Shown here: one piece after another, positions 1 to 8,288 of the stretch | How positions within the stretch are numbered: position 1 is the stretch's first letter | Layout: every line of letters begins with the position of its first letter | Assembly: GCF_016595435.1 (NCBI RefSeq) | Contig: NZ_JAENIJ010000004.1 | Location: 1 to 64,000, forward strand | Direction: 5' to 3' | Length of the DNA: 64,000 nucleotides | Origin: Luteolibacter pohnpeiensis | GTDB lineage: Bacteria > Verrucomicrobiota > Verrucomicrobiia > Verrucomicrobiales > Akkermansiaceae | The notes under the pieces: model-generated | Seen by the model: only the letters and a program-made list of their open reading frames with translations | What the model was told of the DNA's origin: nothing | The model's database searches: none | Position numbers and translations under genes: made by a program

Positions 1-342
1 ATGGCGGAAACCAAATCCTGGGCCAGCAGCCACACCGCCAAAGAAGCCCAAGCCCTATTTCAATGCCTGTCTCACAACCTCACCCTGCTATTTGAGCAAG
101 CCATCCAATGCGCAGAAGGAATCGGGGACGAAGTCGAAACCAAGAAAAAGCACCGCAGACAAAAAACACGCAAGAATCGCGAAGGCGAACCCTACCAGCG
201 AGCGAATAACTTCATCAACCAAGTCTTCCAGCGGGCCACCCAGAGGACCGTTCGATTTTTGCGATGGCTCCGCAGCTGGCTCTATCAAGAAGCTCCCTGG
301 AGCAAAGCCTTGGCCCGCCTAACCCACATCTGGACCTGCTAA
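1..342 (+). mobile_element. transposase, C-terminal fragment (cut by window edge)
   Basis: The reading frame is open from the first base, so the gene probably begins outside the window and the ATG at 1 is internal. What is visible is the tail of a DDE-type transposase: a W-x-S-S-H-x-A-K-x-A-Q segment, a helix FQCLSHNLTLLFE, a Lys/Arg-rich linker, and the pattern ATQRTVRFLRWLRSWL before the stop. I recognise this tail from IS4-like transposases common in planctomycetes and verrucomicrobia; the exact IS family is not certain. The catalytic residues lie outside the window. Its 3' end (about 308-376) is echoed in degenerate form at about 2418-2482. Confidence 0.6.
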
Positions 343-366
343 AACACAAAGTTTTCTACACCGATC

Positions 367-410
367 CATGAAAGGCCTGTCCCTCTGTCATGAAAGGCCT
401 GTCCCTCTGT
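367..410. repeat. two tandem 22-bp units next to the IS end
   Basis: Two identical 22-bp units (367-388 and 389-410) begin CATGAAAGGCCTG and end CCCTCTGT. A partial third match (GTCCCTCTGTCATGAGG) lies at about 476-492. The phrase AGTTTTC(T/C)ACACCGATC occurs at about 347-365, 440-457 and 2458-2475. These look like multiplied terminal sequence of the adjacent insertion element rather than a CRISPR: there are no spacers. Confidence 0.6.
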
Positions 411-570
411 CATGGGTTCGGAGCGGAAAAAATTCGGCGGAGTTTTCCACACCGATCTCCCGTGCCATTCAGGCTTGTCCCTCTGTCATGAGGCGGCTGT
501 CACAGCCGTTTTCAGTCCCTTCAATTTGTCTGGGATCTTGAATTGGCACCCTGACCCAGATTTCCTATTT

Positions 571-1026
571 TCACTTATCTTGAATTTGTGAAAAATCGCG
601 GAGTTTCATCGCAGATAGACCATTTTTTTCAAATGATTCGTAATCACACCAGAATAATCTCAGACCTACTGGCTTAAAGTCACCTGAAACCGGGTGATTT
701 GCATCCATAAAATCTTTCTTAGAGATAATAAACTTATAAGAATTCAATGATGGGCTATCTTCTCTGTTCCTTAGTAATATAATCAGAAACTTCCAGTGCA
801 TTTTCGTCCTATTATTTCTAATCGGCAGATAATTTTTTCTGCCTTCTGTATTCACGTGAATCAGATCAAAATATGATCGACTAGGGTCAGATAAGACTAT
901 GCCATCCCCAACAATGGTGCATTCACAATCTCCGTTTGGCGTTTTAGAAAATGATATTTTTGCGGCATCGGCTTCACACCCGAGACAATTAAGAATAAGC
1001 AATAGGCCTACAAAAAGTGCTTTCAT
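571..1026 (-). CDS. small secreted protein, candidate Rhs immunity partner
   Basis: A 151-residue protein of unknown family. The N-terminus (MKALFVGLLLILNCLGCEADA) is a signal peptide; cleavage after Ala-Asp-Ala or a poor lipobox at LGC are both possible. The rest is a mixed alpha/beta sequence without a motif I recognise. It starts 20 bases downstream of the Rhs tip gene on the same strand and shares its AT-rich composition, the usual position of an immunity gene for a polymorphic toxin. That role rests on position only. A periplasmic or membrane-anchored inhibitor would fit an exported toxin, but a passenger gene is equally possible. Confidence 0.5.
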   Translation of the reverse strand: MKALFVGLLLILNCLGCEADAAKISFSKTPNGDCECTIVGDGIVLSDPSRSYFDLIHVNTEGRKNYLPIRNNRTKMHWKFLIILLRNREDSPSLNSYKFIISKKDFMDANHPVSGDFKPVGLRLFWCDYESFEKNGLSAMKLRDFSQIQDK

Positions 1027-1046
1027 AGCGGTATTGAAGAGAAAGG

Positions 1047-2321
1047 TTATTGATGGGAAGAAGGATTTTTACCTTCTAGGCTGAATCCAATTTGAGCAGG
1101 AGTGAAAGTTGGTGTGCATTTCTCGACATCCCAACCATCAGTGTAAAATCGAGTAAGATAGGGAGAAACATATTCCTCCCATGGTGGAGCACCACACGAG
1201 ATTAAAGCTTTAAACTCGAATAATTCTGCTGAATCTACAATCTTTTCCGCATTAGCATGGGTGCCTCTGTGGTTTGCACTTAGCCGGACACCCCGACCTG
1301 GCAATCCGTGAATGACTAAGCCAAAACTGTCATATTCGTAGTCTTTGTTACCCTTTAATTTCATGGCTGCATTTTTGACATCATCTAACGTAAGTTTGTC
1401 CGACTCTTGTATGAATGCATATGATGACGTCTTCTCGTAGCCAGCCCATTTGAGAACATCCTGCTTACTTGCATGGACAATAATCATTTTAGGTTCTTTC
1501 AGAGTTTTTCCATTCTCATCAATACGCAATATGATTGTAATCCCGTTTTTTGTGATTTTTTTGAAGTCATCGTCAGACATGTCTGTGATCATCTTCTCGA
1601 ACGCAGCGGCATCCGCATTTGATTGCTGGACTAGTTGCATTTCATAATCTTTTTCTACTACATCCGGCGGGTGCCCCGGGACATCACCCACTTGAATAGC
1701 TTGTATAACTAGCCCCAACTCATCCACCTCATTCACCCCATCATTCCGAACAAAGCCATACAGATTCACCCCACCGCGCTCCTCGATGGGGTCCCTGCTT
1801 GGCCACCTGCCGGTCACCGGATCGTAGTAGCGGTAACCGTAGTAGAGCAGGCCGGTTTCTTTGTCCTGATACTTGGTCGAGAAGCCGATTGGGAAATCCA
1901 GTCCTTCATGAACCGTGATGTTGCCAAATGGATCGTATTCCTGGCGGGTGACGACTTGCTCGAGGTTTTGACATTCCACCCAGCTCACGACGTTGCCATT
2001 GCCGTCATAGCAGGGCACATAAGATCCTGATGCCGTGGCCACAGCACGAAGGCCTCCAACTCCTCCAGCTCCTTGCTCAGTGCCTGAAAGGTCGAGCCCC
2101 CAGCCATAGGATGACTTTACACCAAAGACTGCGGATGTGCTTACGGTGTATTCAACGAATAGATTCCATCCATCGTAGACAAACCGCAGGTCCTCTGAGG
2201 GCGTGGTAGCCGTGGAGCTGGTGAATACCTGCTTCCGCACCCGACGTCCCATCCAATCGGAGGTGAACAGAAGTTTCCGATAGGATACTCCGGCGGATTG
2301 GGCTGCAGTACTCGTGGTCAT
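1047..2321 (-). pseudogene. Rhs-family protein 3' fragment with variable C-terminal domain
   Basis: This 424-residue frame is the end of a much longer Rhs/YD-repeat protein. Residues about 125-200 carry the Rhs core: EYDPFGN, GLLYYGYRYYDPVTGRW, SRDPIEERGGVNLYGFVRNDG. About 220 residues of unrelated tip follow, where polymorphic toxins place the effector. In the tip, a hydrophobic strand ends in His338-Gly339 (FGLVIHG) and another in Cys376 (ALISCGA), the spacing and context of a clan CD (caspase-like) His/Cys dyad; this is inference. Upstream of the first ATG the same frame continues as YD-repeat sequence but carries TGA at 2346-2348 and TAG at 2358-2360, so the N-terminal part is decayed and the normal >1000-residue protein is missing. 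Confidence 0.75.
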
Positions 2322-2400
2322 CGAAGCGAGGCGATTATCAGCAAATCAAACGTAATTCTAACCACCATCAGAAGTCAAGTTGTCGTTTCCGTCGTAAACC
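2322..2400 (-). pseudogene. decayed Rhs repeat upstream of the remaining frame
   Basis: Translated in the frame of the Rhs fragment, this reads VYDGNDNLTSDGG-stop-NYV-stop-FADNRLASM. It is recognisably the YD-repeat consensus (YDxxGNLxSDGRWxYxWDAxNRL) with both tryptophan positions turned into stops. This shows that the Rhs frame once continued upstream. Confidence 0.7.
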
Positions 2401-2417
2401 GGAAAAAATCATGAATC

Positions 2418-2485
2418 CCTTGCCCGCCTACCCCATATCTAAAATTGCTAAACGCAAAGTTTTCCACACCGATCTCATGAGGAAG
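2418..2485 (+). mobile_element. degenerate copy of the transposase gene end
   Basis: About 65 bases match the 3' end of the transposase fragment and its flank (308-376), including CTTGCCCGCCTA, GCTAAA(A)CGCAAAG and TTTTCCACACCGATC, with scattered substitutions and small indels. No coding capacity remains. It sits at the point where the Rhs similarity stops, so an old IS event probably truncated the Rhs gene. The bases from here to 2612 contain no gene I can support. Confidence 0.55.
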
Positions 2486-2612
2486 CCTTCCTAGATTTTC
2501 TATGATTGTACTCTGAGAAACTCGTAACCATTCTGTCCGCGTGAGATATCTCTATGAGCACGAGTTTGAAAATCATATCGTAAGTCGAGGAAATTCTCGA
2601 ATGAGTCTTCAA

Positions 2613-3236
2613 TTAACCATTTTTTTTAGCATCCCGCAATTCATCTGGCGTCAACAACCTCTTTGATATCAATGACACTTCATTTTTTACTTCTTGAATA
2701 ACATATAAAGCCCCATATTTTGAAAGATTATCATTTTTATCAACACAACCAATCAATACAACAATTTTAATCTGAGATTGTTTTGACCAATTTCCGACGT
2801 AGCAACTTGAACCATAAACTCGATTTATAGTTGAACTATCGACATCAAAATCTTTTAGCTCAACATCCTGCACCATCCCAGCATCAGGTATAATCGAATG
2901 AATCTCAGTAAACATTCCATCTTTACCAAGTTGATACATCAAGACTCTTCCGGTTTTCAAAAATCCGTAATTAACAACAACAAATTTATCATCTTTGGAC
3001 CACTTTGCTACAAAGTCCATCAATGGCGGATTACCCAATTCCGACTGCACAAATATAGTTGCAAGATTTTTCGGCTCCTTGACACTACTTATATAATACG
3101 TCAACTCGTCAGAATCTGATTTTTCACACACAATCTTAAAACGCTTATGTGGAGAATAGAATTCATCAACCGTATCAGCCAGCACTCGATCCGCTTGACA
3201 TAGAATCAATAAAAAAATGAAAATCCTGATCATCAT
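2613..3236 (-). CDS. AT-rich secreted protein, unknown function
   Basis: About 207 residues from the double ATG at 3236 (MMIRIFIFLLILCQADRVLADT), which gives a clean signal peptide with cleavage near VLA-DT and has AGAGAAAG upstream; an in-frame ATG at 3269 would add 11 charged residues. The mature part is mainly beta-rich with few cysteines. It contains a D-K-F-V-V-V-N-Y strand and a hydrophobic strand KIVVLIGCVD. No known family is recognised. The gene is visibly more AT-rich than the genes after 3.7 kb, like its neighbours on the left, consistent with horizontal acquisition together with the Rhs remnant. Confidence 0.55.
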   Translation of the reverse strand: MMIRIFIFLLILCQADRVLADTVDEFYSPHKRFKIVCEKSDSDELTYYISSVKEPKNLATIFVQSELGNPPLMDFVAKWSKDDKFVVVNYGFLKTGRVLMYQLGKDGMFTEIHSIIPDAGMVQDVELKDFDVDSSTINRVYGSSCYVGNWSKQSQIKIVVLIGCVDKNDNLSKYGALYVIQEVKNEVSLISKRLLTPDELRDAKKNG

Positions 3237-3269
3237 AGAATTACTTTCTCTTTTCGGTGAAAACCGCAT

Positions 3270-3738
3270 GAACCAGTGCGTGACTCTCTATGGACACTAA
3301 TTTGAGAATCAAAACAATCTTTTAAAAAGGCCTGCCCCATTTTAAATTCCAGTGCCCAATCTCTTCGAAGATCCGGCCGTTGGTCGGGGCACTTCGGAAG
3401 CCGCGACTTCGGCGTTGCTCCCGGGTGTGGTCAATCGCTTGATTGGCTCGGGTTGCAGTTTGTTCGAAGATCGAAGACTCAAAGATGAGCCGCGTTCTCC
3501 TGCATCCCGCCAGCGGCGCGAGGTATTGGGGAAGCTAGTCATTCGAAAACCACGGGAGCACGTCCGATCCTCCCGGCGATCCGGCACAGGATCAACTGCG
3601 TTGTTCAATGGGTTTCGAAAATCCCTGAAACTACGGGGGTGCGACAATCGCATTGAACTGGCCTCCCTGCGTCAAATGCATGCTCAGCCAAACAAGCAGG
3701 CATTTCCCAGATTCCGGATCTTGAGGCATGATACGCCC
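3270..3738. other. 470-base stretch without a supported gene
   Basis: The frame of the dioxygenase stays open leftward to 3352, and an antisense frame is open from 3653 to 3342, but both translations are Arg/Ser/Pro-rich and show no conserved motif. The composition switches from AT-rich to GC-rich near 3340. No tRNA-like or terminator-like structure is evident. It may be a remnant at the edge of the accessory island. Confidence 0.5.
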
Positions 3739-4713
3739 ATGACAACGAACAACCGCCCGGTCCTTCATGGCTTGCACCACATCACCGCCGTGACTTCACG
3801 CGCCCAAGGTAATTTGGATTTCTATACCAAAACTTTGGGAATGCGTTTGGTGAAGAAAACGGTGAACCAGGACGATGTTTCGGCCTATCACTTATTCTAT
3901 GCCGATGCGATCGGCAGTGCTGGGTCTGATCTCACGTTCTTCGACTGGGGACACATTCGGCCCGTCCGTCACGGCGCGGGAACGGTCCATGAAAGCGGGC
4001 TTCGCATTTTGGGAGGTGAGGCTTCTCTGAAACTTTGGATCGAGTGGTTCGACCAACAAAACGTCAGCCACGGTGATATCGAAATCGTTTCCGGTAAGCC
4101 CACGCTTGCCTTCCAGGCCCCGGAAGGTCAGCGCTTGCGCTTGATCGCAGATGAGAAATCCACCACCGACGTGCACCCTTGGCACGGCAGCCCGGTGCCT
4201 TTGAGTGCGGCGATTGTGGGTCTCGGTTCCGTGGGAATCAGCGTTGCTGACTTTGCCCAAACTGCAGCATTTCTAACGGACGTGCTCGGATTCACCCAGA
4301 ACTCCGAAGACAAGGCTCTTTTCGAAACCGGCCCAGGTGGCACCGGCGCCCAACTTCGCCTGCAAGCGTCCGACTATCGCGGCAGCGATGGCGCGGGTGG
4401 AGTGCACCACGTTGCCTGGCGGGTGCGGGACGGTGCCGAGCTGACGGCTTGGCAAGACCATTTGGAAAGCCACGGCTATCGCACCTCCGGGGAAGTGGAG
4501 CGCCATTACTTCCGCTCGCTCTACTTCCGCATCCCCGGCGGCATTCTCTTTGAAATCGCAACCGATGGCCCCGGCTTTGCGGCGGACGGCGAGGACATCG
4601 ATCATCTCGGCGAAACCCTCGCCCTCCCTCCATTCCTGGAACCACGCCGTGCGTTTATCGAAGCCAATATTCAACCCTTGGATTATCAACCATCACTCCC
4701 ATCCAAATCATGA
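3739..4713 (+). CDS. VOC-family ring-cleaving dioxygenase (MhqA/MhqO-like)
   Basis: A 324-residue protein with two glyoxalase/bleomycin-resistance (VOC) modules: LHGLHHITAVTSRAQGNLDFY near residues 8-30 and VGISVADFAQTAAFLTDVLGF near 160-185. Metal-ligand candidates are His14 of LHHIT, His in GGVHHVAWRV, and Glu in GILFEIATDGPGF. The family comprises Fe-dependent extradiol dioxygenases that open hydroquinone or catechol-type rings. I chose the ATG at 3739 because the VOC fold begins right after it; upstream in-frame sequence is not conserved. It overlaps the next gene by ATGA, giving translational coupling with an MhqD-like esterase. That pairing is the hallmark of quinone-resistance operons. 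Confidence 0.85.
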   Translation: MTTNNRPVLHGLHHITAVTSRAQGNLDFYTKTLGMRLVKKTVNQDDVSAYHLFYADAIGSAGSDLTFFDWGHIRPVRHGAGTVHESGLRILGGEASLKLWIEWFDQQNVSHGDIEIVSGKPTLAFQAPEGQRLRLIADEKSTTDVHPWHGSPVPLSAAIVGLGSVGISVADFAQTAAFLTDVLGFTQNSEDKALFETGPGGTGAQLRLQASDYRGSDGAGGVHHVAWRVRDGAELTAWQDHLESHGYRTSGEVERHYFRSLYFRIPGGILFEIATDGPGFAADGEDIDHLGETLALPPFLEPRRAFIEANIQPLDYQPSLPSKS

Positions 4714-5348
4714 ATGCTGAACTTTTCAAAACGGAGTTCATCCATCGCTTTGTCCCCGCCCCTCAGGGGGCCCCGGACCAGGCCAGGACGCTGGTGCTGC
4801 TGCATGGTACCGGTGGAAACGAAAACGACCTTCTTCAACTCGGGCGCTCACTTGCGCCTGATGCGAATTTGCTCAGCCCGCGAGGTCGTGTCTCCGAACA
4901 CGGCATGCCGAGATTTTTCCGCCGCCTCGCGGAAGGCGTGTTCGACGAAAAGGATTTGATCGGGCGCACCCATGAATTGGCCGAGTTCATCGGTCAAGCG
5001 GCGGCGCACTACGGGATAGCTCCAGATCGCCTGACCGCTCTTGGCTTTTCCAATGGAGCCAACATCGCGGCTAGCTTGTTGCTACTTCGGCCCGAAGTTC
5101 TATCAGGTGCCATATTGTGGCGAGCCATGGTTCCTTTGGTTCCCGATCAATCGCCGGATCTAACCGAACGAAAGATCCTTCTAACAAGCGGCACGAACGA
5201 TCCAATCCTGCCACTCGAAAATGCCCGCCGTTTGGCCGGTATGTTTCGGGATGCAGGAGCGCAAATCGATCATAAAATCATCCCTGCGGGCCATCAACTC
5301 ACGGAATACGATATCGATTTCACCCGTGCCTGGCTCAAAAAAAACTAA
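4710..5348 (+). CDS. phospholipase/carboxylesterase family hydrolase (MhqD-like)
   Basis: A 212-residue cytosolic alpha/beta hydrolase. Visible features are the oxyanion motif LLHGTGGNENDLL (residues 30-42), the nucleophile elbow GFSNG with Ser114, the acid TSGTNDPILP with Asp164, and His195 in PAGHQL. Length and motifs match the carboxylesterase family that includes MhqD, which acts with the MhqA/O dioxygenases in breakdown of hydroquinones and azo compounds. Its start overlaps the stop of the dioxygenase gene by four bases, so the two are co-translated. The true substrate is not evident from sequence. Confidence 0.85.
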   Translation: MNAELFKTEFIHRFVPAPQGAPDQARTLVLLHGTGGNENDLLQLGRSLAPDANLLSPRGRVSEHGMPRFFRRLAEGVFDEKDLIGRTHELAEFIGQAAAHYGIAPDRLTALGFSNGANIAASLLLLRPEVLSGAILWRAMVPLVPDQSPDLTERKILLTSGTNDPILPLENARRLAGMFRDAGAQIDHKIIPAGHQLTEYDIDFTRAWLKKN

Positions 5349-5361
5349 TCTATCAATCACG

Positions 5362-5754
5362 ATGCAATCTTCTCCAAATCCGATCGAAACCTTGAAAATC
5401 GTCCGACAACGATTGCTGAAATTGCATCGTGAATTGATTCACTCGGAGCGGAAGGTTTACGAACAATCCGCCGGAACCATCCCCTCCAGCGCCGCCTTTT
5501 TGGATCTTCTTACCCGGGATCCCTGGTTCGAATGGTTGCGTCCCATCAGTCAGAAAATCGCAACCATCGACGACGCGCTTGCGGATCGAAAAAATCCGCT
5601 CACCGATGAAGCCGGCCAGTTTCTAATCGATCAAGTGCGGGACTTCATGATCCCGGATGGAGCTGCCAGTGGCTTCAGACAAAATCTGGACAGCGCGATC
5701 CAGCGTGACCCGGATGTTGCCCACGCTTACGCGGAACTTCGCTCGTCGCTTTAA
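5362..5754 (+). CDS. conserved helical protein in the Mhq-like operon
   Basis: A 130-residue protein from the ATG at 5362, 13 bases after the esterase stop. It is predicted to be almost entirely helical, with heptad-like patterns in LKIVRQRLLKLHRELIHSERKVYEQ, then WFEWLRPISQKIATIDDALADRK and a C-terminal QVRDFMIP. There is no signal peptide or catalytic motif. I do not recognise the family. Its position makes it the third gene of the quinone-response transcription unit; a role there is inference only. A longer in-frame start at 5221 would lie inside the esterase gene and is unlikely. Confidence 0.6.
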   Translation: MQSSPNPIETLKIVRQRLLKLHRELIHSERKVYEQSAGTIPSSAAFLDLLTRDPWFEWLRPISQKIATIDDALADRKNPLTDEAGQFLIDQVRDFMIPDGAASGFRQNLDSAIQRDPDVAHAYAELRSSL

Positions 5755-5814
5755 TCCATAGCAAAAGCAAAGTTCACTTGCCGAGCTGCTCCCACCCTGC
5801 GCTTGTAGTTGGCC

Positions 5815-6556
5815 ATGGAAAAGGCCAACTACATTCCTAAAACTTGGAATCTTCCTGACGCGATCCGCATTCGTCTGGGTGAATCAATCGGCAAGCAGCG
5901 TCTGATGAATGAGCAGGGGCATCTGCTGCTTTTGCTGCACCAAGTCCCACAGGTTGAGGAAGACGAAATTCGCCAGCCAATGGTGATTTGGAGGAATCCG
6001 GAGGGAGAATGGAAAAGCGCTCCGCTGGGCGGTGGTCTCACTGGCTTGGAAGCCCACATCGCCTCCTACCGAACCGCCATTCATCTACTCGATGAAAAAG
6101 TCGAAGCTGCCAAAACTGCCCGCGAATACTTCGATGTCATGCGTGTGGTCCACCCCCTCCAGCGTGCAACCCGGAACATGGCCAACGCCATCCAGGCCAC
6201 GCGCCAGGCTTTGCCGGATCACACCCGGGTCATTACCCTTCGGGACCAAGCTGCGGATCTCGACCGCGCCATAGAGCTCGTCGCGGCCGATGCCAAAGCA
6301 GGCATGGATTTCACCATGGCGGAATCTGCCAATCAACAAGCGCATGCCGCGCATGTCGCCAACGAAGAAGCCCGGCGGCTCAACAAACTCGCGGCTTTTT
6401 TTCCTGCCACTTGCCACGATTGTTGCGGTGTTCGGCATGAATCCGCCCGAGTCCGTTTATCGCAATCAGGGTTTCTGGATTGTCCTGGTCGCAGGGATGG
6501 GGCTTGGATTTCTGGTTCACCTGTTAGTGGCTTCCAAGGAAACCAAAAATCACTGA
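5815..6556 (+). pseudogene. CorA-like membrane protein, frameshifted in a T tract
   Basis: The N-terminal ~195 residues (from ATG 5815, MEKANYIPKTW) form an acidic/helical cytoplasmic domain ending in a long helix. Near RLNKLAAFF the frame enters a run of seven T (6396-6402) and becomes meaningless. In the next frame the protein continues as FFLPLATIVAVFGMNPPESVY and a second membrane segment FWIVLVAGMGLGFLVHLLVAS, then KETKNH and a stop. The GMN tripeptide between two C-terminal helices is the signature of CorA-type Mg2+ channels. Removing one T restores one frame of about 246 residues. Either the base is a sequencing error or the gene is inactivated or phase-variable. It is shorter than standard CorA, so it may be a ZntB/CorA relative. 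Confidence 0.7.
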
Positions 6557-7092
6557 TAGCGCTGCCATTTCTCTGCCATGCGCAGCATCGATGGCTCTTC
6601 GGTTAGAAGCCGGACTTCATTGATGGGGACCCATCGGAGATCATGCGATTCATCGCTGACTACATAATTCATATCCCCCACCGCGCGCATCGCGTAGCGG
6701 ACATCGTAATGGAAATGCTCCGGTTCGTCCTTTCGCGCCGGGATGCGATGAATATCGATATCCAGAATTTCCGGCGCAACCGGAACGATTTCTTTCAAGC
6801 CCGATTCCTCAAATGCCTCACGCTTGGCGACTGCCAGCACGTCAGCGTCTCCATCGGCATGACCACCGAGCTGCAGCCATAGGTTGAGTTTGCGATGATG
6901 CGTCAACAAAACCTCCGTGCCCGCTTCATTCACCAGCCATGCCGAACCCGTGACATGGCCAATCGCCAGCGATCGCTCAAAGCAATTTTCATTCGAAGCA
7001 ACGAAATCCGCAAAACGACGAACCGTCTCCAATTCATCCGGATATTGGTTGCGATAGATTTCGAGTGCTTGGAGTAGTGGATTGCGATGCAT
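6550..7092 (-). CDS. Nudix hydrolase
   Basis: A 180-residue protein from the ATG at 7092 (MHRNPLLQALEIYRNQYPDE). The Nudix box is seen as GGHADGDADVLAVAKREAFEESGL: the REAFEESGL core is intact, while the first glutamate of the consensus (G-x5-E) is replaced. The GGHxDGD variant is common in a subgroup of Nudix proteins that hydrolyse nucleoside diphosphate derivatives. Substrate unknown. It is convergent with the CorA-like gene and overlaps its end by seven bases. In-frame sequence upstream of 7092 overlaps the leader of the next gene and is not conserved. Confidence 0.8.
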   Translation of the reverse strand: MHRNPLLQALEIYRNQYPDELETVRRFADFVASNENCFERSLAIGHVTGSAWLVNEAGTEVLLTHHRKLNLWLQLGGHADGDADVLAVAKREAFEESGLKEIVPVAPEILDIDIHRIPARKDEPEHFHYDVRYAMRAVGDMNYVVSDESHDLRWVPINEVRLLTEEPSMLRMAEKWQRYQ

Positions 7093-7173
7093 TTCAATTG
7101 AGGATCGAGGGTGAGTCGTCCTGCAGCCACCGTGGTCCGATCTGCCCGTGCGATCAAGAGGAAGTGCCAGCTG

Positions 7174-8226
7174 ATGAACAAGGCGCTTCATGATTTCGCG
7201 GAATGCATCTCAAAGAATGTTCTCCGCAAAATACAGAACTTCATTTCAAATGTCTTGTCGCAACAAATTCAATGCATTAGCTTGCCCGCCGTGTCCCCCC
7301 ACCCGCATCTCGCCCGAAGGGCATTTTGCTCTTCAAGCAGCATCCCTTTCATTTCAAGGTCCCTCGCCGCGATCAGCCTGGGCGTTCTTTGCCAGGGTGC
7401 ATTTCTAACTGCCTGCTTGGGCGATGAAATCCAATGGGCTGACGAGCATGGCGAGGTCGGCAAGAATTTCGATGATTCCACGGTCTCCTATCAGGTCGCC
7501 ACGGATCGCAATCTGGTGACATTCCAGTTCGCGCATCAAGGCGCCAGCAGTGGGATGTTTTCCATATCCCAATGGGCGGTGAGTGATTGGCCGGAAAAAG
7601 ATGGAGCGGTCGCCAACGGAGAGAACGACATCGCTCTCTCGATGTGGGGTTACTACGGCGAAGATGGAGCAGGTGAGGAAACGCTGGCAACAGATGGCGA
7701 TTACGACATCTATGCGCTGACCATCAGTTTCAACACCGCGGTCGAAAACCTCACCTTTGACATCAATTCGATCAACGCTTTGATCAAAGACTCCGGCTTT
7801 AACAGTCAGGATATTCTCACCATTCAAGGGACCCTGAACGGTGAATATGTCAGTCTGCCTTCGTTGACACCCCTTGATCCGGACGACCAAGCCTACGTCA
7901 TTGCAGGCGATACTTTAACCGGTGATTTCAATCATGAGCTGGTTTATAACGCTCCCGATCCCGGTCAGCATGTGACTGATAGCGGCTCGGTCCATGTGAC
8001 ATTCGAGACTCGTGTCGACACGATTGAAGTTGTAATGAAAAATGTGGCGACACGGCCAGATGCTGAAAATTTCCAGTCGGGCTACGTCGGAGCAAATGGT
8101 GAAACCGTGCAGTATTGGGGATTCTCCGTCGGTGATCTCACTTTCACGACCATTCCAGAACCGACGGGCTGGTGGCTAGGCTGCCTGGCAGGCTGCGGAT
8201 GGATGCTACGTCGCCGCCGAAGCTGA
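7174..8226 (+). CDS. PEP-CTERM secreted protein, unknown function
   Basis: About 350 residues ending in IPEPTGWWLGCLAGCGWMLRRRRS, a complete PEP-CTERM sorting signal, which predicts export and processing by exosortase. The mature part is Asp/Gly-rich and beta-like (DSTVSYQVATDRNLVTFQF, ALTISFNTAVENLTFDINSI). The start is uncertain. ATG 7174 has a good ribosome site (AGAGGAAG, nine bases upstream), but the hydrophobic signal (FISRSLAAISLGVLCQGAFLTACLG) then begins only about 60 residues in. That is unusually late, so an internal non-ATG start is possible. It lies directly upstream of a secreted serine protease gene on the same strand. Confidence 0.7.
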   Translation: MNKALHDFAECISKNVLRKIQNFISNVLSQQIQCISLPAVSPHPHLARRAFCSSSSIPFISRSLAAISLGVLCQGAFLTACLGDEIQWADEHGEVGKNFDDSTVSYQVATDRNLVTFQFAHQGASSGMFSISQWAVSDWPEKDGAVANGENDIALSMWGYYGEDGAGEETLATDGDYDIYALTISFNTAVENLTFDINSINALIKDSGFNSQDILTIQGTLNGEYVSLPSLTPLDPDDQAYVIAGDTLTGDFNHELVYNAPDPGQHVTDSGSVHVTFETRVDTIEVVMKNVATRPDAENFQSGYVGANGETVQYWGFSVGDLTFTTIPEPTGWWLGCLAGCGWMLRRRRS

Positions 8227-8288
8227 ATTTCGTTGGTGGTTTCAGGAAACCGAGCCAAGTTCCCGGGGTTGTATCGAAGACATCCCCC

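Noticed and set aside
1-342. Complete 113-residue gene starting at base 1
   Set aside because: The sequence is a transposase tail; the ATG coincides with the window edge and is most likely internal.
367-410. Possible CRISPR repeat
   Set aside because: Tandem units without spacers and only two copies.
3352-3738. 129-codon N-terminal extension of the dioxygenase
   Set aside because: Arg/Ser-rich, no family similarity; the VOC fold starts right after the ATG at 3739.
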